From positions 945,819-1,009,818 of the forward strand of contig NZ_FO538765.1 of NCBI RefSeq assembly GCF_000968135.1: 64,000 nt of DNA, in the 5' to 3' direction. How positions within the stretch are numbered: the first letter of the stretch is position 1; each line of letters begins with the position of its first letter. Below the pieces are notes generated by a model, which saw nothing but the letters and a program-made list of their open reading frames with translations, made no database searches and was not told the DNA's origin. The position numbers and the translations under genes are program-made. Positions 1 to 7,540 of the stretch are shown here, piece by piece. Origin of the DNA: Magnetospira sp. QH-2. GTDB taxonomy: Bacteria; Pseudomonadota; Alphaproteobacteria; Rhodospirillales; Magnetospiraceae.

Positions 1-596
1 AGCACCAGCCGTGTGAACTTGTGTTTGCTGTATTTATAGAGGTAGGCCACCAGCGGCAGAGTAATCAAGACCGCGAGGGCAAACTGATTGTTATCGGCAA
101 TGAAAGATTGCGGGGGGCCGGTAATATGGTGATGGCCGGCGGAAAGGAGGAACTTGAGGCCCTCGCGAGCCGAGTGAAAGCCCATGGCCACGCACTGGGC
201 AATCAGCAACACATGAATCTTGAACCGATCATTGATGATGAATGAGACAAAAAGAATAAAGACGATGGTTTTTGCGAATTTCGTATATTCACTCACAAGA
301 TTGGATGAATCGGATGGGCTGAATAAAACAGACATAGAGCCATGAATTAATAGCACAATGTATAATATGCCGACCGTGTCCAGCTTAAAATTCAGCTTAT
401 CTTTTGACGTGAAGCTTGTTAGTATTGTTATTAATGAAATAAATAAAGTAAATCGAATAGATGACGAGAATCCATAAACATATTTATTGATCACCATAAG
501 AGATGACCATCCCCATATGACAATTCCTAGGTACGGTCTTTTAAAGACGAGGAAAACGCATAGTGCGAATAGGGGGGCTACAACTAAGTCGCGCAT
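1..596 (-). CDS. Putative O-glycosylation ligase, exosortase A-associated (N-terminal part)
   Basis: The reading frame begins with ATG at 596 on the minus strand and runs off the left edge, so only about 198 N-terminal residues are visible. The protein starts MRDLVVAPLF and alternates hydrophobic stretches with short loops, giving several predicted membrane segments. It carries the motif GPPQSFIADNNQFALA, characteristic of the DUF5935 N-terminal domain of Wzy/WaaL-like putative O-glycosylation ligases that accompany exosortase A. Its presumed role is transfer or polymerisation of glycan in the inner membrane. The family call rests on the N-terminus alone. The first half of the frame (about 250-596) is AT-rich with unusual codons compared with the GC-rich genes around it, which could mean relaxed selection or transfer. 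A small membrane protein gene lies 39 bases upstream. Confidence 0.65.
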   Translation of the reverse strand, partial: MRDLVVAPLFALCVFLVFKRPYLGIVIWGWSSLMVINKYVYGFSSSIRFTLFISLITILTSFTSKDKLNFKLDTVGILYIVLLIHGSMSVLFSPSDSSNLVSEYTKFAKTIVFILFVSFIINDRFKIHVLLIAQCVAMGFHSAREGLKFLLSAGHHHITGPPQSFIADNNQFALAVLITLPLVAYLYKYSKHKFTRLV

Positions 597-635
597 TTAA
601 CGCACCAGATAGTGATCGATCTGTAGGAGGTGTCT

Positions 636-797
636 TTAGTTTTTATTTTCCGATTTCTTCTTCTTGTCCGGAAGGACCTCGTGATAGGCAAATAGCCCCG
701 TGGGTTCCTCGTCGGAATCGCTTGGATCATTCATGTGTGCCCAGATCACGACCACTGCAAAAGCACCCAATGCCGCAATAAAGACCAAGGATTCCAC
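636..797 (-). CDS. Small single-span membrane protein (53 aa)
   Basis: A GTG-started frame of 53 codons reads VESLVFIAALGAFAVVVIWA at its start, one clear transmembrane helix. An acidic stretch (DPSDSDEEP) and a lysine-rich tail ending KKKKSENKN follow. A purine-rich AGGGGT lies a few bases before the GTG. The gene precedes the O-ligase gene in the same direction with a 39-base gap, so the two are probably co-transcribed. I do not recognise a family; the topology (short N-terminal helix, charged cytoplasmic tail) suits a small accessory subunit. It could be a chance frame, but good codon composition and its position at the head of the transcription unit support it. Confidence 0.5.
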   Translation of the reverse strand: MESLVFIAALGAFAVVVIWAHMNDPSDSDEEPTGLFAYHEVLPDKKKKSENKN

Positions 798-924
798 GGT
801 GACCCCTGTATTTGATTAAGTCGCACAAGAGGTTGGATGCTAGATGAAATCCATTTGGGGGTAAACCCGAATTCCTCCGGGCGCCCGGATGCCAGCCTAC
901 CGCCATTGGCCTATGTCATCTTGC

Positions 925-1701
925 CTACAGGTCGATTAACCCCATATGCATGGCAATGGTTGCCGCGTGGGTCTTGTTGTTAGCGCCCAGCTTGCGTTTG
1001 GCATTGTCCAAATGTTCGTTCACCGTGCGGGTGCTGAGATTGAGGATGTCGCCGGTCTCATCGGCTGTTTTGCCCCGCGCCGCCCAAGAAAGGGTGTCGC
1101 GTTCCCGATCCGTCAGGTGGACCTTAAGCAACGGGTTGCCATCTTGATCCATGAATTTTGATCGGGTTTTCATCTCTTTGGCAGCCAGGTCGCTCATCTT
1201 CTGGGCAAAGTAGATGCTCAGAACATGCAGGTCGTGTTTCTTGTGTTTGACCATGAAGCGCAATTTTGCTAACTTGTCAGACCAGAAATAAACGCATGAA
1301 GCGATTTGATGCCGCCCCATGTGGTCCACGTAATGAAAAGGGACAACCAACCCGTCCTTGAAGCCATGGTCCTGGGACGCTTCCATGAGCTTTAAAGAGC
1401 CCAGCTTGCGTTTGCGCCCCCCCTCGGGCAGGTCCACCTGAGACCAGAGGAAGGCGACGTTGCTTCGACGCACGATGGGTAACATGGGATCGTCATGGAT
1501 GAAGTTGTTCATCCGGTATTCGCGATCCCAAGCAGGGGGAATCGACCCGACCGTGAACGGTTCGTCGATTCCGGGCTGCCCGGCATCCAGGAAATTGATG
1601 CCGCAAAAGCCAAAATTACCTGCAATGCGATGCATGGTATCGCGGAGGGATAGAACACCCTCGCAGTCTTCAATTTCAGCAATGTATTTGCTTAGGTTCA
1701 T
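925..1701 (-). CDS. LuxR-family quorum-sensing transcription regulator
   Basis: This 258-residue protein has the two-domain LuxR layout: an autoinducer-binding domain (about 20-165) and a C-terminal LuxR helix-turn-helix (about 190-255, LTDRERDTLSWAARGKTADE). The residues that normally contact the acyl-homoserine lactone are present: W and Y in PPAWDREY, D-P in DDPML, W in AFLWSQ, and G in HGFKDG. It is therefore probably a true signal receptor and not a solo regulator with a changed pocket. It is divergent from a luxI-type gene whose ATG is only 89 bases away, the classic arrangement for a cognate pair. The likely role is acyl-HSL-dependent control of the luxI-P450 operon and perhaps of the exosortase genes nearby; the targets are inferred. 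Confidence 0.9.
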   Translation of the reverse strand: MNLSKYIAEIEDCEGVLSLRDTMHRIAGNFGFCGINFLDAGQPGIDEPFTVGSIPPAWDREYRMNNFIHDDPMLPIVRRSNVAFLWSQVDLPEGGRKRKLGSLKLMEASQDHGFKDGLVVPFHYVDHMGRHQIASCVYFWSDKLAKLRFMVKHKKHDLHVLSIYFAQKMSDLAAKEMKTRSKFMDQDGNPLLKVHLTDRERDTLSWAARGKTADETGDILNLSTRTVNEHLDNAKRKLGANNKTHAATIAMHMGLIDL

Positions 1702-1710
1702 TCCCTAAGA

Positions 1711-1729
1711 ACCCCGTATTTTTGCGGGT
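1711..1729. promoter_or_regulatory. Candidate lux-box-like dyad between luxR and luxI
   Basis: The 89-base gap between the divergent luxR and luxI genes contains ACCCCGTATTTTTGCGGGT, an imperfect 19-base dyad with ACCC/GGGT ends. Length and symmetry are what a LuxR-type dimer would bind, and the site sits 10 bases from the luxR start and about 60 bases upstream of the luxI start. It does not match the Vibrio lux box base for base, so the assignment rests on position and symmetry. Confidence 0.35.
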
Positions 1730-1790
1730 ACGCCGACAACACATAAACATATCTCATGGTGTCGATACAACCCAATGGAGTTGGTCGACA

Positions 1791-2441
1791 ATGGATAAAA
1801 ATTATTCAGCCGTGTTTTGTCATTTGAATGACGAACCAATAATTGCCAAAGAGATATTCAAGTTCAGAAAGCATATCTTCGTGGACGTTTATGAGTGGGA
1901 TCTGGAGCATTCCGCCCATAGCGAACACGATGCCTTCGATACTCTCTACACCATCTATTGCGCGTTATTCGACGGGGATGAGATCGTCGGGACCTTTCGA
2001 GCCAATCGGACCGATCGCCCCTACCTGTCCGCCTGGGCGTTTCCCCAGCTGGCGGGTGAGCGCCCCTATCCGCGTCGAGCCGATATTTGGGAGATCAGCC
2101 GATTCGGCGTGCTCAGCAAAGGGCGCTCCGAGCGGCTGGCCTTCCTGAATTATGCCTTGATGTTCCATTTCGCGGCGAAGCTGGGCGTCACCTCCTTGGT
2201 GGCGACGGCCGAGCCTTCTTATGAGCGTTTCCTGTCGCAGATCGGCATCGAGACGCTCCGCTACGGACCGCCGCTGATCATCGGCCATACCACCTCCGGC
2301 AAGCCCATCGAGAGCCTGGCCGGCGAGATTCCCATTTCATCCCAGTCAGGCGTGCGCTTCGAGCGAATCATGCGTTCCCTGCATAACGTGGAGATTTCAG
2401 ATGCTTCGAATGTTTTCGGACCTGCCCGCATTTCGGCGTGA
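1791..2441 (+). CDS. LuxI-family autoinducer (acyl-homoserine-lactone) synthase
   Basis: The 216-residue protein shows the LuxI signature in order: the N-terminal FRKHIFVDVYEWDLE block (R, F and W positions), the E-x-D-x-FD pair (SEHDAFDT), IVGTFRANRTDRPYL, and WEISRFGV with the conserved E and R. These residues bind S-adenosylmethionine and the acyl donor in characterised synthases. I chose ATG 1791 (MDKNYSAVF); the frame stays open upstream to 1722, but the LuxI N-terminus begins at about this point. A luxR gene is divergent upstream, and the P450 gene begins inside the last 41 bases of this gene, implying translational coupling. Exosortase regions sometimes carry a related acyltransferase family, but this sequence is closer to LuxI. 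The acyl chain cannot be told from sequence. Confidence 0.82.
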   Translation: MDKNYSAVFCHLNDEPIIAKEIFKFRKHIFVDVYEWDLEHSAHSEHDAFDTLYTIYCALFDGDEIVGTFRANRTDRPYLSAWAFPQLAGERPYPRRADIWEISRFGVLSKGRSERLAFLNYALMFHFAAKLGVTSLVATAEPSYERFLSQIGIETLRYGPPLIIGHTTSGKPIESLAGEIPISSQSGVRFERIMRSLHNVEISDASNVFGPARISA

Positions 2442-3702
2442 CACCCTCGGCTTCTTCCTCGACAAGTGTAAGAACGCCACCGCGCCATTGGAAAAACTTC
2501 ATGTCGGTCCGCACCCCATCTATCTGGTGGCCGACCCGGACCTGGTCAAACCGGTTTTCAACGCGCCGGAAAGCGAAATCGACAAGGGTCGGTTGATATA
2601 CAAGATGCGCGAGGTTCTGGGGCGCAGCTCGCTGACCTTGAACGGCGACGAGCACAAGGAGCGCCGGGCCGCTATCCATGCTCGTCTGGCCAAGGGCATG
2701 ACAACGACCTATGTGCCCGAGATCTCCGCCATCGTGCGTCGCTATACCATGATGGCGGCGCAACAGGGATCGTTCGATGCCCATGGCATTGGTGCACCGC
2801 TGGCCTTGCGGGTGATCTGTGACGTGTTGTTCGGTCGCGAGGCCCTCAGTCGCGGCGATGAGGCCGCCCTGGTCAATACCATCAAACTGGTCGAAGACGA
2901 CGTGGCGGAAAAGATCTTCCGTGTGTTCCCCGACCTTCCCTGGGTCGCCAAGCGCAAGAAGGAAAAACTGCGCCAGGGCCGAGAGATCATGATGCAGGTG
3001 GTGGAACGGGCCCGGCAGAAGGCCTCCGATGCCTCGATCCTGCAAGGTCTGTTGGAATTGAACCTGGACGACGAAGGTCTGCGGGACGAGATCTTGTTGA
3101 TCATCCTGGCCGGACACCACACCACCGGTTCAGCGGCGGCCTGGATTTTCTACTACATGGCCCTCTATCCGGACTTGGTGGAGAATCTGGCCAAGGAAGC
3201 CGCCGACATCGGCGACGAGACCGGCGAGATCATTCCCGAGAAGCTCTATCGCGATGCGCCGGTCAGCCGGGCCTTCGCCAACGAGGTCCTGCGGCTGTTT
3301 CCCAGCAGCTATTGGATGTCGCGCGAGACCATGGCCGATGTGGAACTGGGCGGCATGCCGGTCAAGGCGGGCACGTCCCTGATCATTTGTCCCTGGGCCT
3401 TCGGACGGGATCCCAAGTTCTGGGACGACCCGGAGGAATTCCGTCTTGATCGCTCCTATGCCAATCGCGCCTTCGTCCCCTTCGGAGCCGGACCGCGGGT
3501 TTGTGTCGGGGGGCAACTGGCCATGGTGGAACTGCAATTGATGGCTCTCGAATTCGCTTCGGCCTTCGAGTTCACCGGCGTCACCCCCAACCCGGCACCG
3601 TTGCCCAAGCCGTCTCTGACCTTGGTGCCGCCGCGCATGGAAGTGACGGTCAAGCCCCGAGCACACCGGGCCGAGCCGCTGATTTCCACCCACGCGGCCT
3701 AA
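2401..3702 (+). CDS. Cytochrome P450
   Basis: A 433-residue bacterial class P450. Visible landmarks are the I-helix oxygen-activation motif AGHHTTG (about 238-244), the K-helix ExxR in NEVLRLFP, the PEEFRLDR region, and the haem-ligand loop FGAGPRVCVGG with the proximal cysteine. The usual acidic residue of the I-helix motif is replaced by His (GHHTT, not G-D/E-TT), which occurs in some fatty-acid and sterol-type P450s. ATG 2401 follows TGGAG by eight bases and overlaps the luxI end by 41 bases. No ferredoxin or reductase gene is adjacent, so electrons must come from elsewhere. The substrate is unknown; association with luxI suggests a lipid-derived or signal-related substrate, which is inference. 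Confidence 0.93.
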   Translation: MLRMFSDLPAFRRDTLGFFLDKCKNATAPLEKLHVGPHPIYLVADPDLVKPVFNAPESEIDKGRLIYKMREVLGRSSLTLNGDEHKERRAAIHARLAKGMTTTYVPEISAIVRRYTMMAAQQGSFDAHGIGAPLALRVICDVLFGREALSRGDEAALVNTIKLVEDDVAEKIFRVFPDLPWVAKRKKEKLRQGREIMMQVVERARQKASDASILQGLLELNLDDEGLRDEILLIILAGHHTTGSAAAWIFYYMALYPDLVENLAKEAADIGDETGEIIPEKLYRDAPVSRAFANEVLRLFPSSYWMSRETMADVELGGMPVKAGTSLIICPWAFGRDPKFWDDPEEFRLDRSYANRAFVPFGAGPRVCVGGQLAMVELQLMALEFASAFEFTGVTPNPAPLPKPSLTLVPPRMEVTVKPRAHRAEPLISTHAA

Positions 3703-3734
3703 CAACGAAGCTTGAAAGCAAAAAGGAGATGACC

Positions 3735-4079
3735 ATGGATTCCTCGAATGTCGAAAGCTTCATGGTGTCGTTCGCCGATGTCAATTTGCCCGACACCAAC
3801 GGCCTTATCGACTTTCTGGCGGTACGGCTCCCGGATCTGGATCTGCGCAAGCCTGATGCGGCTGTTTTCGTTCGGGCGGCCATCCGGGTGCTGGCCGACA
3901 TGGACGAAGACCCTCGCGTGGTGATCCCCTTCCAACCGCATGGCAAGCGGTTGGACTTGGATGATCTCATCGACTACTACCACTACCCCATCGGTGATGT
4001 GGATATTCTCAGTCGCGATGCCGGGGTACTGATGAGAGCCGCCATCCTGACCATGGACGGATTCATGGAGGTCTCCTGA
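3735..4079 (+). CDS. Conserved-looking small protein downstream of P450 (114 aa), unknown
   Basis: I do not recognise this protein. AAGGAG at 3723-3728 sets the start at ATG 3735 (MDSSNVESF) in preference to the ATG six bases earlier. It is acidic and soluble, with no signal peptide or membrane segment. Two similar modules are visible: a D-A-A-V-F-V-R-A-A-I stretch near residue 44 and D-A-G-V-L-M-R-A-A-I near residue 98, each following a leucine/aspartate-rich segment, so it may be an internal duplication. It begins 32 bases after the P450 stop and is very probably in the same operon. Its size invites comparison with an acyl carrier protein, but no D-S-L phosphopantetheine site is present. 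Confidence 0.75.
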   Translation: MDSSNVESFMVSFADVNLPDTNGLIDFLAVRLPDLDLRKPDAAVFVRAAIRVLADMDEDPRVVIPFQPHGKRLDLDDLIDYYHYPIGDVDILSRDAGVLMRAAILTMDGFMEVS

Positions 4080-4086
4080 GCAGGGG

Positions 4087-4193
4087 CTAGATCACGTCGT
4101 GTTTGATCGGATTCGATCAAACACGAAAAACGTGATCGATTCCAATAAGGGCGCGCGTGTCTAGCGGGTCCGATTGGACCCGACACGCGCTAG
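4087..4193. repeat. Dispersed palindromic intergenic repeat, copy A
   Basis: A 107-base element bounded by CTAG at both ends. It contains two consecutive inverted repeats: one with CGTGTTTGATCG/CGATCAAACACG arms and one with GTGTCTAGCGGGTCC/GGACCCGACAC arms. Near-identical copies occur at 50665-50770 (inverted) and 62226-62327, and a degenerate partial copy lies at 11431-11492. It starts eight bases after the stop of the small gene behind the P450 and may form a transcription-terminating or mRNA-stabilising structure. The remaining gap to 4385 shows no gene; AGAGG before 4386 serves the next gene. Confidence 0.85.
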
Positions 4194-4385
4194 GCGGTCT
4201 TTCGAAGGTTTGAGGTCAAAGGAGACTCGGGATCGGTTCTTCCGCCGTGCCCCGGTGTTTCCCAGGGGGGGCCAAGAAACTTCCTTCAGACGGCGTGATT
4301 TACGGGTTCCGTTGAAGGGCGGATATGATCTAGTATGCGCGCTAGCTTGCGCCAAATACTGATTTTATTGTCTCCAGAGGCGGAT

Positions 4386-5285
4386 ATGACTCGACGTCCA
4401 AATTTTTTCATCGTGGGGGCGCCTAAAAGTGGCACCACCGCCATGGATAGTTATTTGCATCAGCACCCGGATATTTTCATGGGGCCGAAAGAGGCCCACT
4501 ATTTTTCGCCGGATGTGATCCGGGATCAAAATTTTCTGTTTTCGTCAGAAAGATATGAGAGGTTGTTTTCCGAGGCGAGCAACGAAAAAGTGGTTGGCGA
4601 AGGATCTGTTCATTATCTCGTTTCCCCGGAAGCAGCGAAACGAATTCATGACTTCGATCCAAAGGCCAAGATCCTTGTGCACGTACGCAATCCCGTGGAT
4701 TTCCTTTATTCGCACCATTCCCAACAGGTGTTCGAGGGATATGAGGATATAGAGGATTTCCAAGAGGCCTATCATGCCACGGATGATCGGCGCAAAGGCC
4801 AACGGATCCCGGAAAAGTGCCGGTTCGAGAAAATTCTCGATTATCGGGAGATGACCAATTTCGCGGACCAGATCCAAAGGTACTTTGACCTTTTCGGTCG
4901 TGAGCAGGTGATGGTCACGCTGTTCGATGATTTCAAAAACGATACCTCATCTGTCTATCGCAAGACATTGGCGTTCCTGGAAGTGGACCCATCATTCGAA
5001 CCGGCATTTCCTGTGGTAAACCCCAACAAGAAAATTCGCAGCCGGGCCTTGATGAATTTTATCAAGGATACGCCCGATTGGGTGACCTCGGCGAGCCGCA
5101 TGGTGATGCCCTTGCCGGTAAGAAAAAAGTTGAAGCAGTGGATCATTCGCAAAAATACCCGTTTTCAGGAACGGACCCCGATGGATCAGGCATTCCGTGC
5201 TCAGTTGACCATTGAAATGCAGCCTGGCGTGGAGCGTTTGGCCAAACTGATTGGTCGGGATTTGTCGGCGTGGCAAAAGTCGTAG
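4386..5285 (+). CDS. PAPS-dependent sulfotransferase
   Basis: The 299-residue protein opens with RRPNFFIVGAPKSGTTAMDS, the 5'-phosphosulfate loop of cytosolic/Golgi-type sulfotransferases. KILVHVRNPVDFLYSHH follows at about 97-113, matching the 3'-phosphate-binding R/S region. The length is normal for the bacterial Sulfotransfer family. ATG 4386 is preferred because AGAGG lies just upstream; an in-frame ATG at 4335 would add 17 residues before the conserved start. It has no signal peptide or membrane segment, so it acts in the cytoplasm, probably sulfating a glycan or lipid intermediate. Its place between the quorum-sensing unit and the exosortase genes suggests modification of the exported polysaccharide or glycoprotein, but the acceptor is unknown. 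Confidence 0.88.
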   Translation: MTRRPNFFIVGAPKSGTTAMDSYLHQHPDIFMGPKEAHYFSPDVIRDQNFLFSSERYERLFSEASNEKVVGEGSVHYLVSPEAAKRIHDFDPKAKILVHVRNPVDFLYSHHSQQVFEGYEDIEDFQEAYHATDDRRKGQRIPEKCRFEKILDYREMTNFADQIQRYFDLFGREQVMVTLFDDFKNDTSSVYRKTLAFLEVDPSFEPAFPVVNPNKKIRSRALMNFIKDTPDWVTSASRMVMPLPVRKKLKQWIIRKNTRFQERTPMDQAFRAQLTIEMQPGVERLAKLIGRDLSAWQKS

Positions 5286-5335
5286 CGCGTGGGCAGAATT
5301 TCCGGACTCGTTGAGATGGATGGTGAGGTCGCTCA

Positions 5336-5938
5336 ATGACAGGGAATAAAACAACACGCCTCAGCGGGCATTGGTCGGTTTGGTTCTGCCTTTTAGCCTG
5401 CCTTGTTGGGCGCTCTTTCCCGGCCATGGCCGATATTGTGAAGGGGCCGATCTATAACCCCGAGTCCAAGTCCTACTTTGCCCTGGTCAAAGCCGATGTG
5501 CAGCAGAAGTTCTGGGATACCTTGGATGTCGCGGCGGCGGCGCGCACCCACAAGGATGTTCACGGACGTCTGGCCATCATCCGGACCCGGGAGACCCATG
5601 ATTTCGTGATGAAGAATCTGGCCATCAAGTCTCCCACATGGATTGGCCTGCGCTACTGGTGCACGTTTAAATCGCTCCAATGGGTGGATGGCTCAAAGGT
5701 CAAGGGGGCTGATTTCCAACATTGGCAGAGTCCGTGGTATCGCAGCAAAAAAACAACCTGCTTGGACGATCCGCGTTCCAGTCGTGTTTTCATGCCGGTC
5801 TACTACGAACCGAAAAACTACCGTGAAAAAGGGGTTTTTCTCAAAGGGAGCAAGAACGACGATGCCTATTGGCGAGCGGCCGGACATGAACAGCCCTTCA
5901 GCCACTATCTCATTGAGTTTCCCACGGGCGCTGAGTAA
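5336..5938 (+). CDS. Secreted C-type-lectin-like domain protein
   Basis: The 200-residue product has a Sec-type signal peptide (residues about 12-32, hydrophobic core WSVWFCLLACLVG, likely cut after AMA). One C-type-lectin-like domain follows: an early Y-F-A-L strand, helix-like THKDVHGRLAIIRTRETHDFV, the W-I-G-L motif (TWIGLRYW), the WVDGS motif, and a late YLIEFP strand. These are the hallmarks of the CTL fold. The classic calcium/sugar EPN or QPD triplet is not obvious, so sugar binding is not assured. GAGG lies upstream of ATG 5336. The gene sits 50 bases after the sulfotransferase and 12 bases before the acyl-CoA ligase, in one operon, and may bind the polysaccharide made by the system. 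Confidence 0.72.
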   Translation: MTGNKTTRLSGHWSVWFCLLACLVGRSFPAMADIVKGPIYNPESKSYFALVKADVQQKFWDTLDVAAAARTHKDVHGRLAIIRTRETHDFVMKNLAIKSPTWIGLRYWCTFKSLQWVDGSKVKGADFQHWQSPWYRSKKTTCLDDPRSSRVFMPVYYEPKNYREKGVFLKGSKNDDAYWRAAGHEQPFSHYLIEFPTGAE

Positions 5939-5950
5939 TTGGGACGATCC

Positions 5951-7540
5951 ATGCAGACCCGGCTTTCCGACCTCATCATGGATGCGGCGACCCGGCGACC
6001 GGATTCCATAGCCCTTGTCTCGGGGAAAAAGCACTTAAGCTACAAAGATCTCGCCACCGCCGTCGAAGCCGCTTCGGGTGGCCTAGTGGAATTGGGATTG
6101 AGGCGGGGAGACCGCGTCGCGATCTACCTGGACAAACGCGAGGAAACCGTCGTCTCGCTTTTTGGCGTGGCCCATGCCGGTGGCGTTTTCGTGCCGGTGA
6201 ATCCGGTCCTGAAGGCGGCGCAGGTTGCTCATATTTTGAACGACTGCGGGGTGACGGTTTTGATCACCACAGCGGTCCGCCTGCGTTCCTTGGAAAAGAT
6301 CATAGGAGATTGTCGGTCCCTTCGAGAGGTGGTCCTGGTCGATGATGAAGACTGCGAAGGGCCGGTTTCCTGTATTGCCTGGTCGCGGATGATGTCGGCT
6401 CGGGGATCGATCCGTGCCCACCGGCTGACGGATCTGGATATGGCCGCCATTCTATATACTTCCGGTTCGACCGGACGTCCAAAGGGGGTGGTGCTGTCCC
6501 ATCGAAATCTGCTGGCCGGTGCTCATTCGGTGGCGGACTATCTGGAAAATAATGAACATGACCGCATCTTGGCGGTGCTGCCGCTCAGCTTCGATGCCGG
6601 ATTGAGCCAGCTAACCACTGCCTTCGCCGTTGGTGCCCGGGTGGTATTGCACAACTATCTCCTGGCCACGGATGTGGTGAAGGCAGTGGCAAAGGAGGGC
6701 ATTACCGGATTGACCGGAATCCCTCCCTTGTGGATACCGTTGGCGCGTTTGGAATGGCCGGAGGACGCCCGGCGGCGTATGCGATACTTCGCCAATACCG
6801 GTGGCGCCATGCCGCGCGCCACCTTGGATCATTTGCGTTCGGCCTTGCCTGAGAGCCGCCCCTATTTGATGTACGGCCTGACCGAAGCCTTCCGGTCCAC
6901 CTATCTCCCGCCCGAGGAAGTGGATCGTCGGCCGGATTCCATTGGCAAGGCGGTTCCCAATGCGGAGGTTTTGGTGGTGCGACCCGATGGCAGCCTGTGC
7001 GATCCCGAGGAAACCGGGGAACTGGTGCATCGGGGCGCTTTCGTGGCCATGGGATACTGGAATGATCCCGATAGAACCGCCGAGCGGTTCCGTCCTGCTC
7101 CAAGCCATCAACCGGAGCTGCCGTTGCAAGAGACGGCTGTTTGGTCGGGCGACTGGGTGCGAAGGGACGAGGACGGTTTTCTGTACTTTGTCGGGCGTCG
7201 GGATGACATGATCAAAACTTCTGGATACCGGGTTAGTCCTGCGGAACTGGAAGAGGTTCTCTATGCTTCCGGCGCCATTGGCGAAGCGGTTGCGCTCGGG
7301 CTCCCCCATCCGAATTTGGGACAAGGAATTCTGGTTGTGGCAACCTCGCCGGAAGACGGTATCAAGGACCCGGGGCGCGTCTTGAACATCTGCCGGGCGG
7401 CGTTGCCAGGGTTCATGGTGCCGCACAAGGTTCTGTTCGTTGAAGAATTGCCGCGCAATGCCAATGGCAAATTTGATCGGCAGGCATTGGTGACGACGCA
7501 TCGTGAGCTATTTACGAATAGCGGGGGGGAGGGTCCCTGA
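5951..7540 (+). CDS. Acyl-CoA ligase (AMP-forming), exosortase A system-associated
   Basis: A 529-residue ANL-superfamily enzyme: P-loop ILYTSGSTGRPKGVVLSHRN (about 166-185), the YGLTEAFRSTYL aromatic/acyl motif, GDWVRRDEDGFLYFVGRRDD with the AMP-ribose aspartate, and a C-terminal NANGKFDR lysine. The combination with the PLP decarboxylase immediately downstream is the conserved gene pair of exosortase A clusters, and the sequence fits that adenylate-forming subfamily. ATG 5951 is chosen over the TTG at 5939, which directly abuts the upstream stop. The stop overlaps the next start (ATGA at 7540), so the two proteins are made together. The physiological acyl substrate is unknown; a carrier protein normally found with this pair is not seen here. 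Confidence 0.87.
   Translation: MQTRLSDLIMDAATRRPDSIALVSGKKHLSYKDLATAVEAASGGLVELGLRRGDRVAIYLDKREETVVSLFGVAHAGGVFVPVNPVLKAAQVAHILNDCGVTVLITTAVRLRSLEKIIGDCRSLREVVLVDDEDCEGPVSCIAWSRMMSARGSIRAHRLTDLDMAAILYTSGSTGRPKGVVLSHRNLLAGAHSVADYLENNEHDRILAVLPLSFDAGLSQLTTAFAVGARVVLHNYLLATDVVKAVAKEGITGLTGIPPLWIPLARLEWPEDARRRMRYFANTGGAMPRATLDHLRSALPESRPYLMYGLTEAFRSTYLPPEEVDRRPDSIGKAVPNAEVLVVRPDGSLCDPEETGELVHRGAFVAMGYWNDPDRTAERFRPAPSHQPELPLQETAVWSGDWVRRDEDGFLYFVGRRDDMIKTSGYRVSPAELEEVLYASGAIGEAVALGLPHPNLGQGILVVATSPEDGIKDPGRVLNICRAALPGFMVPHKVLFVEELPRNANGKFDRQALVTTHRELFTNSGGEGP

Noticed and set aside
21-245. Plus-strand reading frame of 74 codons
   Set aside because: It is antisense to the O-ligase frame, which carries the recognisable GPPQSFIADNNQ motif.
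563-781. Plus-strand reading frame of 72 codons
   Set aside because: It overlaps the start of the O-ligase gene and the small membrane protein on the other strand; composition is not protein-like.
3735-4079. Small gene after the P450 considered as the acyl carrier protein of the exosortase system
   Set aside because: No D-S-L phosphopantetheine attachment motif is present.
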